Shown in pieces: positions 47,521-55,630 of a stretch of 64,000 nucleotides of DNA. The notes beneath the pieces are model-generated. The model was given only the letters and a program-made list of their open reading frames with translations. It did no database searches and was not told where the DNA came from. Numbering within the stretch: the first letter of the stretch is position 1; the number at the start of each line of letters is the position of its first letter. The translations under genes and the position numbers were made by a program. Source of the stretch: Desulfoluna sp942491485 (GTDB taxonomy: Bacteria; Desulfobacterota; Desulfobacteria; Desulfobacterales; Desulfolunaceae); the NCBI GenBank assembly GCA_942491485.1, contig CALOAX010000013.1, positions 434,001 to 498,000 of the forward strand, read 5' to 3'.

Positions 47521-49090
47521 GGTGCACTTGGTGTGCATGAAAGGAACAGATGGGGAAAGGAACAAGCCAGTGATGCTCAAACGAAGTACGAGAGTTGGAG
47601 AACTCACCCCGGAGGAACGCGAATTCTATACTCTGGTGGCACGGGCTCCGCGGGTAAACCCCTTCGGAGAAGAGCGGGTCACCCTTGATCGCAAAATCGC
47701 CGGGGTGCCCGAATCCACTGCTCCCTCACGTGCCGTTGAAGCTGCGGTGAAACGGGTGGAGGTGGATGCCGTTCGCATGGAAAAAGAGGGGCGCCTCGAC
47801 CTCAGGATATATAAAGGAGACGATCACAAACTCGTCTCAGGCGTCATCACCTTTATCTTTTTTTACCGGTACCGAAAAGAGTTCGACCGCCTCATCAAGG
47901 CCCAGGCACGCGCCGGAGAGCATCAGATCCGCGCCAGCTTTCTCAAAGAGGCCATCAGCGGGCTTGAAACCATGGGCATGGAGCGCGAAGAGGCGATCCG
48001 GACCGTGGAGGGATGCTACCAGCTTCGCCGCGCCTACCATTTTATACACCACTCACTCGTGGGCCCCAGCGCCTCCATGATTGCGCTTCGCTACCGGCTC
48101 TGGAACAACGTCTTTACCCACGACATGAACCTTTACAGCCGAATCCTGTGGAACCGGATGGAAGATTTTTCCACCCTGATCCTGGGGGAGACCGGCACCG
48201 GGAAAGGCTCGGCCGCAGCTGCCATCGGACGCTCCGGCTATATTCCCTACGATCGGAAGAAGGGATGTTTCAAGGAGAGCTTTACCCGCTCCTTTCTGGC
48301 CATCAACCTCTCCCGCTTCCCCGAATCCCTCATCGAGAGCGAGCTCTTCGGTCATCGGAAAGGTTCCTTTACAGGTGCTATTGACGACTATCAAGGGGTT
48401 TTTTCAAGGTGCAGTCCCTGGGGGTCCATTTTCCTCGATGAAATCGGGGAGGTATCCATTCCTGTACAGATCAAACTTCTTCAGGTCCTGCAGGAACGCG
48501 TCTTCTCCCCCGTGGGCAGCCACAATGAGTACCGCTTCAAAGGCCGGGTCATCGCCGCCACCAACAAACCCGTGGAACGGCTCCGTACCGAAGGCAACTT
48601 CCGGGACGACTTCTATTACCGTCTTTGCTCCGATGTCATCACCGTGCCCCCCTTGCGCCAGCGTATCGAAGAGGACAAAAAAGAGCTGGTGGACCTCGTG
48701 CAGCTCCTTGTGGTCCGCATGGTGGGAAAACGCTCCGATGAACTTACCGATATGGTCCTGGACGTCATCGACACCAACCTGCCCAAAGACTACCCCTGGC
48801 CAGGAAATGTCCGGGAACTCGAGCAGTGCGTCAGGCGGGTAATGCTCAACCGCAGCTACCATGGCGACGAGGTCCAGACCAGCCGAGGTACCTCCCAGGT
48901 CCCCGAAGGCTTCGGAGACCTCTCACGGGGCGAACTCTCCGCCCATGAACTCATCACCGCCTACTGCCACATGCTCTACCAGAAATACGGAAAATTCGAA
49001 GAGGTGGCCAGAAGGACCAGTCTCGACCGACGCACCGTGAAAAAATACGTGGTGGAGTGGCAGGAGAGATTGGACGGGGAAGAAGAATAA
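47501..49090 (+). CDS. Sigma-54-dependent transcriptional activator, divergent to the megasynthase
   Basis: 529 residues. An N-terminal region of about 210 residues has no receiver, PAS, GAF or CARF signature that I can see; it is helical, with RRAYHFIHHSLVGPS. The AAA+ domain has Walker A GETGTGKGSAA (about 230-240), the sigma-54 contact loop GSFTGA (variant of GAFTGA, about 290), Walker B GSIFLDEIGEV and the arginine region FRDDFYYRLC. A C-terminal HTH (KYGKFEEVARRTSLDRRTVKKYV) ends the protein. Start 47501 has GAGAGG upstream; ATGs at 47537 and 47573 are possible and would free the upstream repeats from coding. Its position facing a sigma-54 promoter makes it the likely activator of the megasynthase gene. 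Confidence 0.9.
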   Translation: MVKRRHPVHLVCMKGTDGERNKPVMLKRSTRVGELTPEEREFYTLVARAPRVNPFGEERVTLDRKIAGVPESTAPSRAVEAAVKRVEVDAVRMEKEGRLDLRIYKGDDHKLVSGVITFIFFYRYRKEFDRLIKAQARAGEHQIRASFLKEAISGLETMGMEREEAIRTVEGCYQLRRAYHFIHHSLVGPSASMIALRYRLWNNVFTHDMNLYSRILWNRMEDFSTLILGETGTGKGSAAAAIGRSGYIPYDRKKGCFKESFTRSFLAINLSRFPESLIESELFGHRKGSFTGAIDDYQGVFSRCSPWGSIFLDEIGEVSIPVQIKLLQVLQERVFSPVGSHNEYRFKGRVIAATNKPVERLRTEGNFRDDFYYRLCSDVITVPPLRQRIEEDKKELVDLVQLLVVRMVGKRSDELTDMVLDVIDTNLPKDYPWPGNVRELEQCVRRVMLNRSYHGDEVQTSRGTSQVPEGFGDLSRGELSAHELITAYCHMLYQKYGKFEEVARRTSLDRRTVKKYVVEWQERLDGEEE

Positions 49091-49132
49091 AGCGGGTGAT
49101 GGGGGATAGATCATAGGGGGTAGGGAAGGGCT

Positions 49133-49206
49133 GCCTCCGGCGGCGAGGTGTGCCACCTCGAAAGCGGGTTGCGAATGCTCCGGAGCTTCGCTCCTCCACA
49201 TTCGGT
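49133..49206. repeat. Mosaic intergenic repeat, copy 17, left part (split by IS element)
   Basis: GCCTCCGGCGGC, GAGGTGTGCCACCTC, GCGAATGCTCCGGAGC and CACATTCG; the expected right-hand hairpin appears only after the IS element, at 50883-50908. Confidence 0.75.
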
Positions 49207-49235
49207 GGTTGTCAATGAAGTTGTCGCCTCAGCGA

Positions 49236-50345
49236 TTAAGCAGCTAATGCAGTTTTGTTACCCAACGGTAAGGTCTTTTTATCAGGGTTCAACCAAACCT
49301 CAGTGGGCAGTGTCCAATCCCGTGTTTTCCGGCTTCCCCAGCGCTCTGGATGGCGAGCTTTGGCTTGCCACATCTTTATACTCCTGGCCTCAAGAATAGC
49401 ATCAGCAACACCCAAATGCCTCTGAACAGGTGTAACAAATTTAAGGCTGCTATGCTTGTGCTTGTAGTTGTACCAATACACAAAACTGTTCGCCCAGCTT
49501 CGTGCATCTATAAGTGTTTTGAACGGCTTTGAGGGGTAGTCAGGACGGTATTTCATAGTCCTGAACAAGGACTCTGAATAGGGGTTGTCATCACTGACCC
49601 GAGGCCTGCTGAAGGAGGGAACCACTCCAAGCCGTTGCAAGGTCGCAAGCATAGTGGCCCCTTTCATAGGGCTGCCGTTATCCGAGTGAAGGATCAGTGG
49701 CGTATCTTGGTTGTATATTCCATGCTTCAAACATGCTTTTCGCATCATTTCAGCAGCATGGTCTGCTGATTCAGTACCATGGATTTCCCAGGAGACAATC
49801 ATACGGCTGAAGATGTCCTCCACCATGTACAGATAAAAGTGTTGTCCTCTGATGGGCGTGGGCAAATAGGTAATATCCCAGCTCCAAACCTGATTTGGGC
49901 CTGTTGCAGCATACGAGGTGGGCTTTCGCTTTGGAGCCGATACAGCACGCCCTCGCCGGGCAAGTTGCCCAGCTTTACGCAAGACCCTGTAAAAAGTGGA
50001 TACTGAAGCAATGTAGGTTCCTTCATCCAGAAGAGTTGGGACAATCTGGCTTGGAGGCATACTTTGGAACCGTTTTTGGTTAGAAACTGCAAGAATTTCG
50101 AGCTGTTCTTTTTTCGTCATCATGTTTGCCGGTGACGGCCTGAGTGCATCCTTTCTCTTGTCTTTCTGAAGAGAACCGGAAGGTTGATTCCACCGTTGAA
50201 TAGTTCTCGATGAGACCCCAAGCTCTTGACATGCCTTGGATAATCGAGCCCCTGCATCGACGGCTTCTTGGATGACGCGAACTGCTTCAATGCGATCTGG
50301 GAGTGTAATCAGTCGTCCTCGGGATCCCCCCAGATCGCCTGGGCC
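49236..50345 (-). CDS. IS3-family transposase OrfB (DDE integrase), read by -1 frameshift
   Basis: The frame stays open from the stop at 49236 up to the slippery site at 50345; an internal ATG at 50123 gives a 295-residue form. The frameshift part supplies an extra HTH (AVDAGARLSKACQELGVSSRTIQRW). The rve catalytic domain follows, with DDE residues in WSWDITY, LHSDNGSPMKG and the downstream Glu in DDNPYSESLFRTMK. The protein ends with the usual IS3 C-terminal YNYKHKHSSLKFVTP region. No disruption is seen, so the element may be active. Confidence 0.9.
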   Translation of the reverse strand, partial: GPGDLGGSRGRLITLPDRIEAVRVIQEAVDAGARLSKACQELGVSSRTIQRWNQPSGSLQKDKRKDALRPSPANMMTKKEQLEILAVSNQKRFQSMPPSQIVPTLLDEGTYIASVSTFYRVLRKAGQLARRGRAVSAPKRKPTSYAATGPNQVWSWDITYLPTPIRGQHFYLYMVEDIFSRMIVSWEIHGTESADHAAEMMRKACLKHGIYNQDTPLILHSDNGSPMKGATMLATLQRLGVVPSFSRPRVSDDNPYSESLFRTMKYRPDYPSKPFKTLIDARSWANSFVYWYNYKHKHSSLKFVTPVQRHLGVADAILEARSIKMWQAKARHPERWGSRKTRDWTLPTEVWLNPDKKTLPLGNKTALAA

Positions 50346-50809
50346 TTTTTTCTCAGCACCAGCAAAGCCGCTGTTTCAGCCAGGGCCTTGTCCTTACGTT
50401 TCAGTTCCTTGGTTAAGCTTTTGATTGCTTTCTTGTCCCGCTTTCGGTCTTCAGAAAGAGCTTTCCGATGGTCGACTGGTGATGAATTAGCCTTTAAACA
50501 GGCCGTCTTCCATTCGGTAACTTGTTCAGGGTAAAGGCCTTTTTTTCGACAATACTCCGATAGTTCGGATTCATTCAGTGTGGCTGTTTCCAATACAACT
50601 GCAAATTTCTCTTCCGAACTCCATTTGTCCGGTTTATTGCCTGTTCCCGGCACAATTACTCCTTTGGATAGGGCCCGTTTCCGCCATGTATACAACGTTC
50701 TGTCTGTAATTCCTGTCTCTTCGGCCAGTCTCCGGACAGGCATGCTTGAAGGGGGCATCATCTTTTGAATCATGGACGACTTTAGTTCGTCTGAATAATA
50801 ATGGCTCAA
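50309..50809 (-). CDS. IS3-family OrfA (HTH protein)
   Basis: 166 residues; an HTH near the N-terminus (MPVRRLAEETGITDRTLYTWRKRA) and a C-terminal leucine-rich coiled segment (SLTKELKRKDKALAETAALL), as in OrfA proteins of the longer IS3 subgroups. It ends just after the slippery site, so OrfA and OrfAB are both expected products. Confidence 0.88.
   Translation of the reverse strand: MSHYYSDELKSSMIQKMMPPSSMPVRRLAEETGITDRTLYTWRKRALSKGVIVPGTGNKPDKWSSEEKFAVVLETATLNESELSEYCRKKGLYPEQVTEWKTACLKANSSPVDHRKALSEDRKRDKKAIKSLTKELKRKDKALAETAALLVLRKKAQAIWGDPEDD
50345..50351 (-). other. Programmed -1 frameshift site (A AAA AAG)
   Basis: In the orfA frame the codons read AGA AAA AAG, so the heptamer A AAA AAG is in phase for -1 slippage. 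The -1 frame continues without stop into the conserved OrfB N-terminus. Confidence 0.85.
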
Positions 50810-50882
50810 CTGGTTCTCTCACAATCGCCCCGCACTCTAATTGATTTTTTCAAACGAGGCGACAACTATCCTGACACAGGGG

Positions 50883-50908
50883 GCATTCGCTGGCGGGCTG
50901 CGCCCGCG
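50883..50908. repeat. Mosaic intergenic repeat, copy 17, right part
   Basis: GCATTCGCTGGCGGGCTGCGC and CCGC: the terminal hairpin module missing from the left part. Confidence 0.65.
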
Positions 50909-51003
50909 TTTAACAACAAGCGCTGTTAAATATTCCTTCGTGTAGCCCGAAGGGCGCTTCGTGTTCTTCGTGGTTTAATATTTGAAATGACCATGGAGTT
51001 CAT

Positions 51004-51190
51004 ATGGACCGTTACCCCAAAATACAAAAAGTCGAAGCCATGGCGTATAAGCGCCTTCTTGTCACATTCAGCAATGATGAAAAAAAAAATATATGATTGT
51101 TTAACCTTGATGCAGGACGATGTCTTTAAACCTCTCACAGATGAGTCTCTTTTTAAGGCTGTGAAAGCGGATCAACATGGTTACAAATGA
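51004..51190 (+). pseudogene. Frameshifted DUF2442-like gene remnant
   Basis: The first frame (ATG at 51004, with GGAG upstream) reads MDRYPKIQKVEAMAYKRLLV and TFSNDEKK, then stops at TGA. The next frame goes on KKIYDCLTLMQDDVFKPLTD and ESLFKAVKADQHGY before a stop. Joined, this is the start and middle of a DUF2442 protein. The break lies in a run of ten A (51080-51089), and the conserved C-terminal WNDEIDL part is missing. It is probably dead; slippage at the A-run could still restore the frame in some transcripts. Confidence 0.65.
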
Positions 51191-51558
51191 AGGTCGGCCC
51201 AAATCCAGAAACAGTTGAAAGAAGCCATCATCATTGGAAGCACCGTGATATGTAGGGTGCGTTCCACGCACCAACATGAAAAAGTCAGGACCCACGAATT
51301 TGTACGCATAATGACGCTCATCATTTACCCACGAATCGTGTATAAAATGCACGCTGCGGGATAACAGCTTACGTTCTATTGGCTCGTTATTCGGTTGTGA
51401 TGATGTATCAGATATATGGAAGGATTCAGGTCGGCCAAGGGCACCCGGTTCTTATCGGGGTGCTCTTTCATTATAGAAAGCAGTCAATCACGTATTGAAA
51501 CATCAGTTGGCGTGCCGCACGTGACAGGCGGAGCGGCAGGAAAAGGGATAGAAGAGGT
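51191..51558. other. Gap before the lipoprotein gene
   Basis: No gene seen. Contains TAGGGTGCGTTCCACGCACC (51252), the REP-type motif also at 17118, and a small hairpin GGGCACCCGG...CGGGGTGCTC (about 51437-51465) followed by T-runs, a probable terminator. Confidence 0.45.
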
Positions 51559-52227
51559 ATGAAACATACGATTGCGGGCCTGGTGATGGCCCTGGGTGTT
51601 CTTTTGTGCAGCGGATGTGCAACGGTTGTTAAGCACGACATTCCCGTGACGGACCTTGAGCCGGTCTCGTTGCCGGTTCAGGCCAAAGGGGACCTGACCT
51701 ACAGCGTGGATGTGCACAACCTCATGCCGGGCACCGCCTCCGTCAGCATGCACGGGGTGTCCATGAGCGGTTCGGAGTGGACGACCACGGAGTCCGATGT
51801 CAGCCGGGGCCTCCGTCAGCATTTCTTGGACAGCGGGTATTTCAACTCCGTCAGAGAGGTGAGGGAGCCCGGTGATTTTCATCTCCAGTTCGATGTGACC
51901 ATGAACCCCAGCGCCAACGAAAACACCTCTTCGTTCCTGGCGGGGTTCACCCTGTTCCTGATTCCCGTCTGGTACTCCCACGACACTGAGCTGGTGGCCA
52001 CCCTCTATGAACACGGTGTAAAGAAGGACTCCTTCTTCGCCCGTGAAGCGGTTACCCGCGTCTGGTGGCTGCCCCTTCTTCCCGTGGGGCTCTTCAAGAA
52101 TATTCCATCAGCAGGAAAAGAGATTCGCAAGAACTACGTGAATTCTCTTATTCTTGAACTTCAGGGAAAAGGGTATTTGCCTATAAAAAAGGCCGAGGTG
52201 CTCGGGGCTGCGGTGGTTGTGCCTTGA
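51559..52227 (+). CDS. Uncharacterised lipoprotein
   Basis: 222 residues with a lipoprotein signal peptide (MKHTIAGLVMALGVLLCSGC; Cys20 is the lipidation site). The mature part looks beta-rich with VSRGLRQHFLDSGYFNSV, and a hydrophobic stretch near residues 134-148 (FLAGFTLFLIPVWYS). This resembles outer-membrane lipoproteins of unknown function that share a fold with TolB-like/CsgG-type N-domains, but I cannot assign a family. AAGAGG precedes the start. Monocistronic. Confidence 0.72.
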   Translation: MKHTIAGLVMALGVLLCSGCATVVKHDIPVTDLEPVSLPVQAKGDLTYSVDVHNLMPGTASVSMHGVSMSGSEWTTTESDVSRGLRQHFLDSGYFNSVREVREPGDFHLQFDVTMNPSANENTSSFLAGFTLFLIPVWYSHDTELVATLYEHGVKKDSFFAREAVTRVWWLPLLPVGLFKNIPSAGKEIRKNYVNSLILELQGKGYLPIKKAEVLGAAVVVP

Positions 52228-52581
52228 TGGGGTGAGGATTGGAATCACCAGGGGAGAAGAGACGCCTGATGATTCACGAAAGGCGAAATCCCCAGGTGTT
52301 GGTCTGAGCCATGGGTAGTTACCGTTGTAATCAGACGCCTTCGGCGGTTCGCTTTTTGATAAAAGTTCCGCAAAAACTTTTCGGTGTGGTTCCCTTTTCC
52401 TTTACCCCATGCGGGGCTATGGGAAAAGGGAACCACAGAGTCGTTAAGCCCGAACTATAGGGCTTGCCAACATCGGTGAAGAAATCGAAACTGTGCACAA
52501 GACCTGTTTGTCAAACTTTTCAAAAGTTTGGCCCCCTGCAGGGCAGCCGGAGGCAAGCCCTTTTGCTTTTCAGTCCGTCCC
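52228..52581. other. Gap with hairpin repeat
   Basis: No gene; includes GGGAAAAGGGAACCAC with its inverted copy GTGGTTCCCTTTTCC (about 52387-52437), a probable bidirectional terminator, and a CAAACTTTT repeat. Confidence 0.5.
52502..52554. repeat. CAAACTTTT hairpin repeat, copy 4
   Basis: ACCTGTTTGTCAAACTTTTC, AAAAGTTTGGCCCCC and GCAGCCGGAGGC; nearly identical to the 4931 copy. Confidence 0.8.
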
Positions 52582-53826
52582 CTACTCCGCCCAATACCCC
52601 ACAACGCGAGCACAGATCAGCAGCGCCTTGTCCATGTCCTGGAGGCTGACCCACTCCATGGGGCCGTGGGGGTTCTGCATGCCGCAGAAGATGTTGGGGG
52701 TGGGGATCCCTTTTTCGGTCATGATGGAGCCGTCGGTGCCGCCCCGGAAGGGGAGCATGTTGGGGGGCAGGTTTTCATCGACGTAGGCTTTCTGGGCGAT
52801 TTCTACGGGGCGCATGTCGTTTTCGAGCCAGTAGCGCATGTTGCGGTACTCGGGGCGAACGGTGCAGGTGATGCGGGCGCGGGGCTCGGTCTTGGCCACG
52901 AGGTCGCAGGTCTCCTGGAGAAGTTTTGCCTGGTCTTTCAGGCCTTCCATCTCGAAGTCTCGGAGGTTGAGGTTCAGGTTCACCTCGGCGGCGTTGCCGC
53001 TGATGCTCTCCACAAAGATAAACCCTTCTCGGCCTTCGGTGGACTCGGGGCTCAGGCGATGCTTGGGCAGGAGTTCGATGATCTTGGAGGCGAGGTAGAG
53101 GGCGTTGACCAGGCGGTCCTTGGCGCAGCAGGTGTGGATGGAGACACCCTTGATGTTGATGGTGGCTTTGTCTGCGGAGAAGGTCTCGGCCACGATGTCA
53201 CCGGGGTTTTCACCGTCCAGGGTGTAGGCAAAGTCGGCGTTGATGTCGGCCATCAAGGCATCGCTCACACCCTTGCCGATCTCTTCGTCGGGGGTAAAGC
53301 AGATGCGGACATCGCCCCGGGGAATCTCAGGGTGGGCTTTCAGGTAATCAATGAGCCCCATGATGATGGCGACCCCCGCCTTGTCATCGGCTCCCAAAAG
53401 CGTCGTGCCGCTGGCCGTGACAATGTCTTCTCCCTCTTTGCCCTTCAGGTGCGGGTTCTCCGCAGGATCGATCACCACCGCAGGATCGTCAGGAAGCACA
53501 ATGGTCTTTCCGTCCCACCCATGATGCACAATGGGCTTTACACCCTCGGCATGAAACGATGGCGCTGTGTCCACATGGGCCACAAAGGCGATGGTGGGCA
53601 CCTTTCGGTCCGTCACGTTGCCGGGAAGCGTTCCAAACACCACCCCGTAATCCGTGAGCCAGGCATCCTCAATACCCACACCCTTCAACTCCTCCACCAT
53701 CATCCGTGACAGATCAAGCTGGCACGCCGTGCTGGGAACCGCCGTGGATGAGGCGTCACTCTGCGTGTCCACCTTGCAGTATCGGACAAATCGTTCTTCA
53801 AGTTTCTTTATGCGACTATCAGTCAT
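52582..53826 (-). CDS. pepT: Peptidase T (tripeptide aminopeptidase)
   Basis: 414 residues from the ATG at 53826, which has CAGGAGA upstream and matches the family N-terminus; the ATG at 53922 would add residues translated from a mosaic repeat. M20 zinc peptidase motifs: AFVAHVDTAPS (His, Asp), LLGADDKAG (bridging Asp), CFTPDEEIGKG (catalytic Glu and Glu ligand) and the late NIFCGMQNPHGPMEW (His). Cytoplasmic; removes the N-terminal residue of tripeptides. E. coli PepT has 408 residues. The nearby dpp peptide-type transporter would deliver suitable substrates. Confidence 0.94.
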   Translation of the reverse strand: MTDSRIKKLEERFVRYCKVDTQSDASSTAVPSTACQLDLSRMMVEELKGVGIEDAWLTDYGVVFGTLPGNVTDRKVPTIAFVAHVDTAPSFHAEGVKPIVHHGWDGKTIVLPDDPAVVIDPAENPHLKGKEGEDIVTASGTTLLGADDKAGVAIIMGLIDYLKAHPEIPRGDVRICFTPDEEIGKGVSDALMADINADFAYTLDGENPGDIVAETFSADKATINIKGVSIHTCCAKDRLVNALYLASKIIELLPKHRLSPESTEGREGFIFVESISGNAAEVNLNLNLRDFEMEGLKDQAKLLQETCDLVAKTEPRARITCTVRPEYRNMRYWLENDMRPVEIAQKAYVDENLPPNMLPFRGGTDGSIMTEKGIPTPNIFCGMQNPHGPMEWVSLQDMDKALLICARVVGYWAE

Positions 53827-53880
53827 GGTATCTCCTGTTGTTGGTTGGGTTGGGGGAAAGGGACAAAGGGCGAAAAACGT

Positions 53881-53951
53881 GCCTCCGGTGGCGAGGTGAG
53901 CCACCTCGAAAGCTGGTTGCATCCGGCTCGCTGGCGCTCACCGTCTGCGAG
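53881..53951. repeat. Mosaic intergenic repeat, copy 18
   Basis: GCCTCCGGTGGC, GAGGTGAGCCACCTC, GAAAGCTGGTTGCATCC and the variant arm GCGCTCACCGTCTGCG shared with copies 1 and 21. Confidence 0.75.
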
Positions 53952-54011
53952 GGGGTGGCATGAGAGTCTTGTCACGGCAGACTGGGAAGGTGGAGCGGGT
54001 CGAAATTTTTA

Positions 54012-54083
54012 AGCCGTTGCGCTTTGTCCCTCGTTCCTCGGGGCAAATCGCAACGGCGTTCGCCTCGGGCTTCGCCCGACTAT
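54012..54083. repeat. Mosaic intergenic repeat, copy 19 (partial)
   Basis: GCCGTTGCG/CGCAACGGC arms around TCCCTCGTTCCTCGGGG and a CGGGCTTCGCCCG hairpin. Confidence 0.75.
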
Positions 54084-54201
54084 CAGGCTAAGGGTATTGC
54101 GAACGTTGTCGCATGTATTTTGGCGTTGTGGATGCGGTGAAGGCAAACTGTCGCTTTAAGTTTAAAAAAAGTGGCTCCCTTGTGCAAAGACAACGTTCGT
54201 T

Positions 54202-54271
54202 GGAGCGCCGCACTCTTGTGCGGCTCTTCGTTTTACATTGCTTTGTGCCGCACCGGAGTGCGGCGCTCCAT
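54202..54271. repeat. Inverted pair of GGAGCGCCGCACTC
   Basis: GGAGCGCCGCACTC (about 54202) and its exact complement GAGTGCGGCGCTCC (about 54258) enclose a short region with further GTGCGGC/GCCGCAC pairs, giving a strong cruciform or terminator-like hairpin. Confidence 0.55.
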
Positions 54272-54310
54272 ATGTTCTGACGGTTTACCAAGCTGTGTTT
54301 CTCTTTCAGC

Positions 54311-54410
54311 ATGGCTCCCCGGTCACTCGGTTATACGAAAGGTGGTGCGTGTTCGTATGGTAAAGCGAATCAGTGTCACTCCTTTTTTCGAACAGCCGGG
54401 GAAGACGATG
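54311..54410. repeat. CCCCGG-ended repeat, copy 4
   Basis: ATGGCTCCCCGGTCACTCGG at the left, CAGCCGGGGAAGACGATG at the right. Confidence 0.65.
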
Positions 54411-54522
54411 AGCGAAGAGAGTGTGGGTGCTAAGTGCAGCTGCTTCACCGCTGGAGGTATATCATTGTATCCACAGCCCTTCGAAGCTTGTGCCAAATTC
54501 TGGAATATCCTCTGCCTTGGAG

Positions 54523-54627
54523 GCGGGCGCAGCCCGCGGCAAATGCCATTGCGATTTGCCCCGAGGAACGAGGGGCGAAGCGCAATGGCAACCCGCTTTC
54601 GAGGTGGCCCACCTCGCCGCCGGAGGC
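54523..54627. repeat. Mosaic intergenic repeat, copy 20
   Basis: Reverse orientation: GCGGGCGCAGCCCGC, CCATTGCG/CGCAATGG arms around CCCCGAGGAACGAGGGG, CCCGCTTTCGAGGTGG, GCCGCCGGAGGC. It ends 11 bases from the dppF stop. Confidence 0.85.
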
Positions 54628-54637
54628 ACCTGCCTTT

Positions 54638-55630
54638 TTATCCTGCTTGTGCTGCACTCGGCAGTTCGTTTGCCATGACGGCTTCTGCCAGGTGGCAGGC
54701 GACGAAGTGTCCGGGGGCGACTTCTTTGAGGGCCGGGGTCTCGCTGGTGCAGGCTCCGATCTTCTCGTAGTAGCATCGGCCGGCGAAGCGGCATCCGGGG
54801 GGCGGGTTGATGGGGCTTGGAACGTCGCCTTCGAGGATGATGCGTTTCCGGTCGAGGTTTGGAACGGGGATGGTGATGGCCGAGAGGAGCGCCTTGGTGT
54901 AGGCGTGGACCGGTGATTTAAAGATGGTCTTGTAGTCGGCCATTTCCACAATGCGACCCAGGTACATCACGGCAATCCGATCGGAGACGTGATGGACCAC
55001 GGAGAGGTCGTGGGAGATGAAGAGATAGGTGAGGCCCATCTCTTTCTGGAGGTTGTCCAGAAGGTTGAGGACCTGGGCCTGGATGCAGACGTCGAGGGCT
55101 GAGACCGGCTCGTCAAGGACGAGGAACTCGGGGTTCAGGGCCAGGGCGCGGGCGATGCCGACGCGCTGGCGTCTGCCGCCGTCGAGCTCATGGGGGTAGC
55201 TGTTGGCCAGCCGGGAGCCGAGGCCCACGATGTCCATGAGTTCCCGCACGCGCTTGGCGCGGTCATCGCTGGTGCCGATCCCTTTAACGTCCAGGGGCTC
55301 GGAGATGAGGTCTGCCACGGAGAGGCGGGGGTTCAGGCTGGAGTAGGGATCCTGAAAGACCATCTGCATTTTGGAACGCATGGCCTTCATCTCTTTTTTC
55401 GGCAGGGGCAGGATGTCGCTTCCGTTGAAGATGACCTTTCCTGACGAGGGTTCCAGAAGCCGGATGACGGCCCTGCCCGTGGTGGATTTGCCACACCCGG
55501 ATTCACCCACCAGCCCAAGGGTCTCCCCTTTTTTGATGTCGAAGGTGACATCATCCACGGCGTGCAGGGGGCCTTTCTTGGTATCAAAGTATTTCTTCAG
55601 GTTTTGAACCTGGATAAACGGCGCTGTCAT
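54638..55630 (-). CDS. dppF: Dipeptide/oligopeptide (or nickel) ABC transporter ATPase DppF
   Basis: 330 residues. Walker A GESGCGKST (about 39-47), Q-loop MVFQDPYSSLNPR, signature LDGGRRQRVGIARAL (LDGG in place of LSGG), Walker B FLVLDEPVSALD, switch His in YLFISHDLSVVHH. The C-terminal oligopeptide-type extension holds clustered cysteines (GCRFAGRCYYEKIGACTSE). Cytoplasmic ATPase half paired with DppD. Its start overlaps the dppD stop by four bases. Confidence 0.92.
   Translation of the reverse strand: MTAPFIQVQNLKKYFDTKKGPLHAVDDVTFDIKKGETLGLVGESGCGKSTTGRAVIRLLEPSSGKVIFNGSDILPLPKKEMKAMRSKMQMVFQDPYSSLNPRLSVADLISEPLDVKGIGTSDDRAKRVRELMDIVGLGSRLANSYPHELDGGRRQRVGIARALALNPEFLVLDEPVSALDVCIQAQVLNLLDNLQKEMGLTYLFISHDLSVVHHVSDRIAVMYLGRIVEMADYKTIFKSPVHAYTKALLSAITIPVPNLDRKRIILEGDVPSPINPPPGCRFAGRCYYEKIGACTSETPALKEVAPGHFVACHLAEAVMANELPSAAQAG

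Larger units (their letters stand above)
49210..50876 (-). mobile_element. IS3-family insertion sequence
   Basis: About 1667 bp. The terminal inverted repeats start TGTCA and share AGTTGTCGCCTC (49219-49230 and its complement at 50856-50867), with the TG...CA ends of the IS3 family. It holds orfA, an A6G frameshift site and orfB with a DDE integrase domain, all intact. I see no clear target duplication directly at these ends. The flanks are halves of a mosaic repeat. Confidence 0.88.
53827..54637. other. Repeat-rich gap of about 800 bases
   Basis: No gene. Holds mosaic copies at 53881, 54012 and 54523, a CCCCGG-type copy at 54311 and an inverted pair GGAGCGCCGCACTC/GAGTGCGGCGCTCC (about 54202-54271) with GTGCGGC inside. 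Confidence 0.6.

Noticed and set aside
53827..53922. Longer start of pepT
   Set aside because: The extra residues are translated mosaic repeat (AFEVAHLA) and the ATG at 53826 has a good ribosome site.
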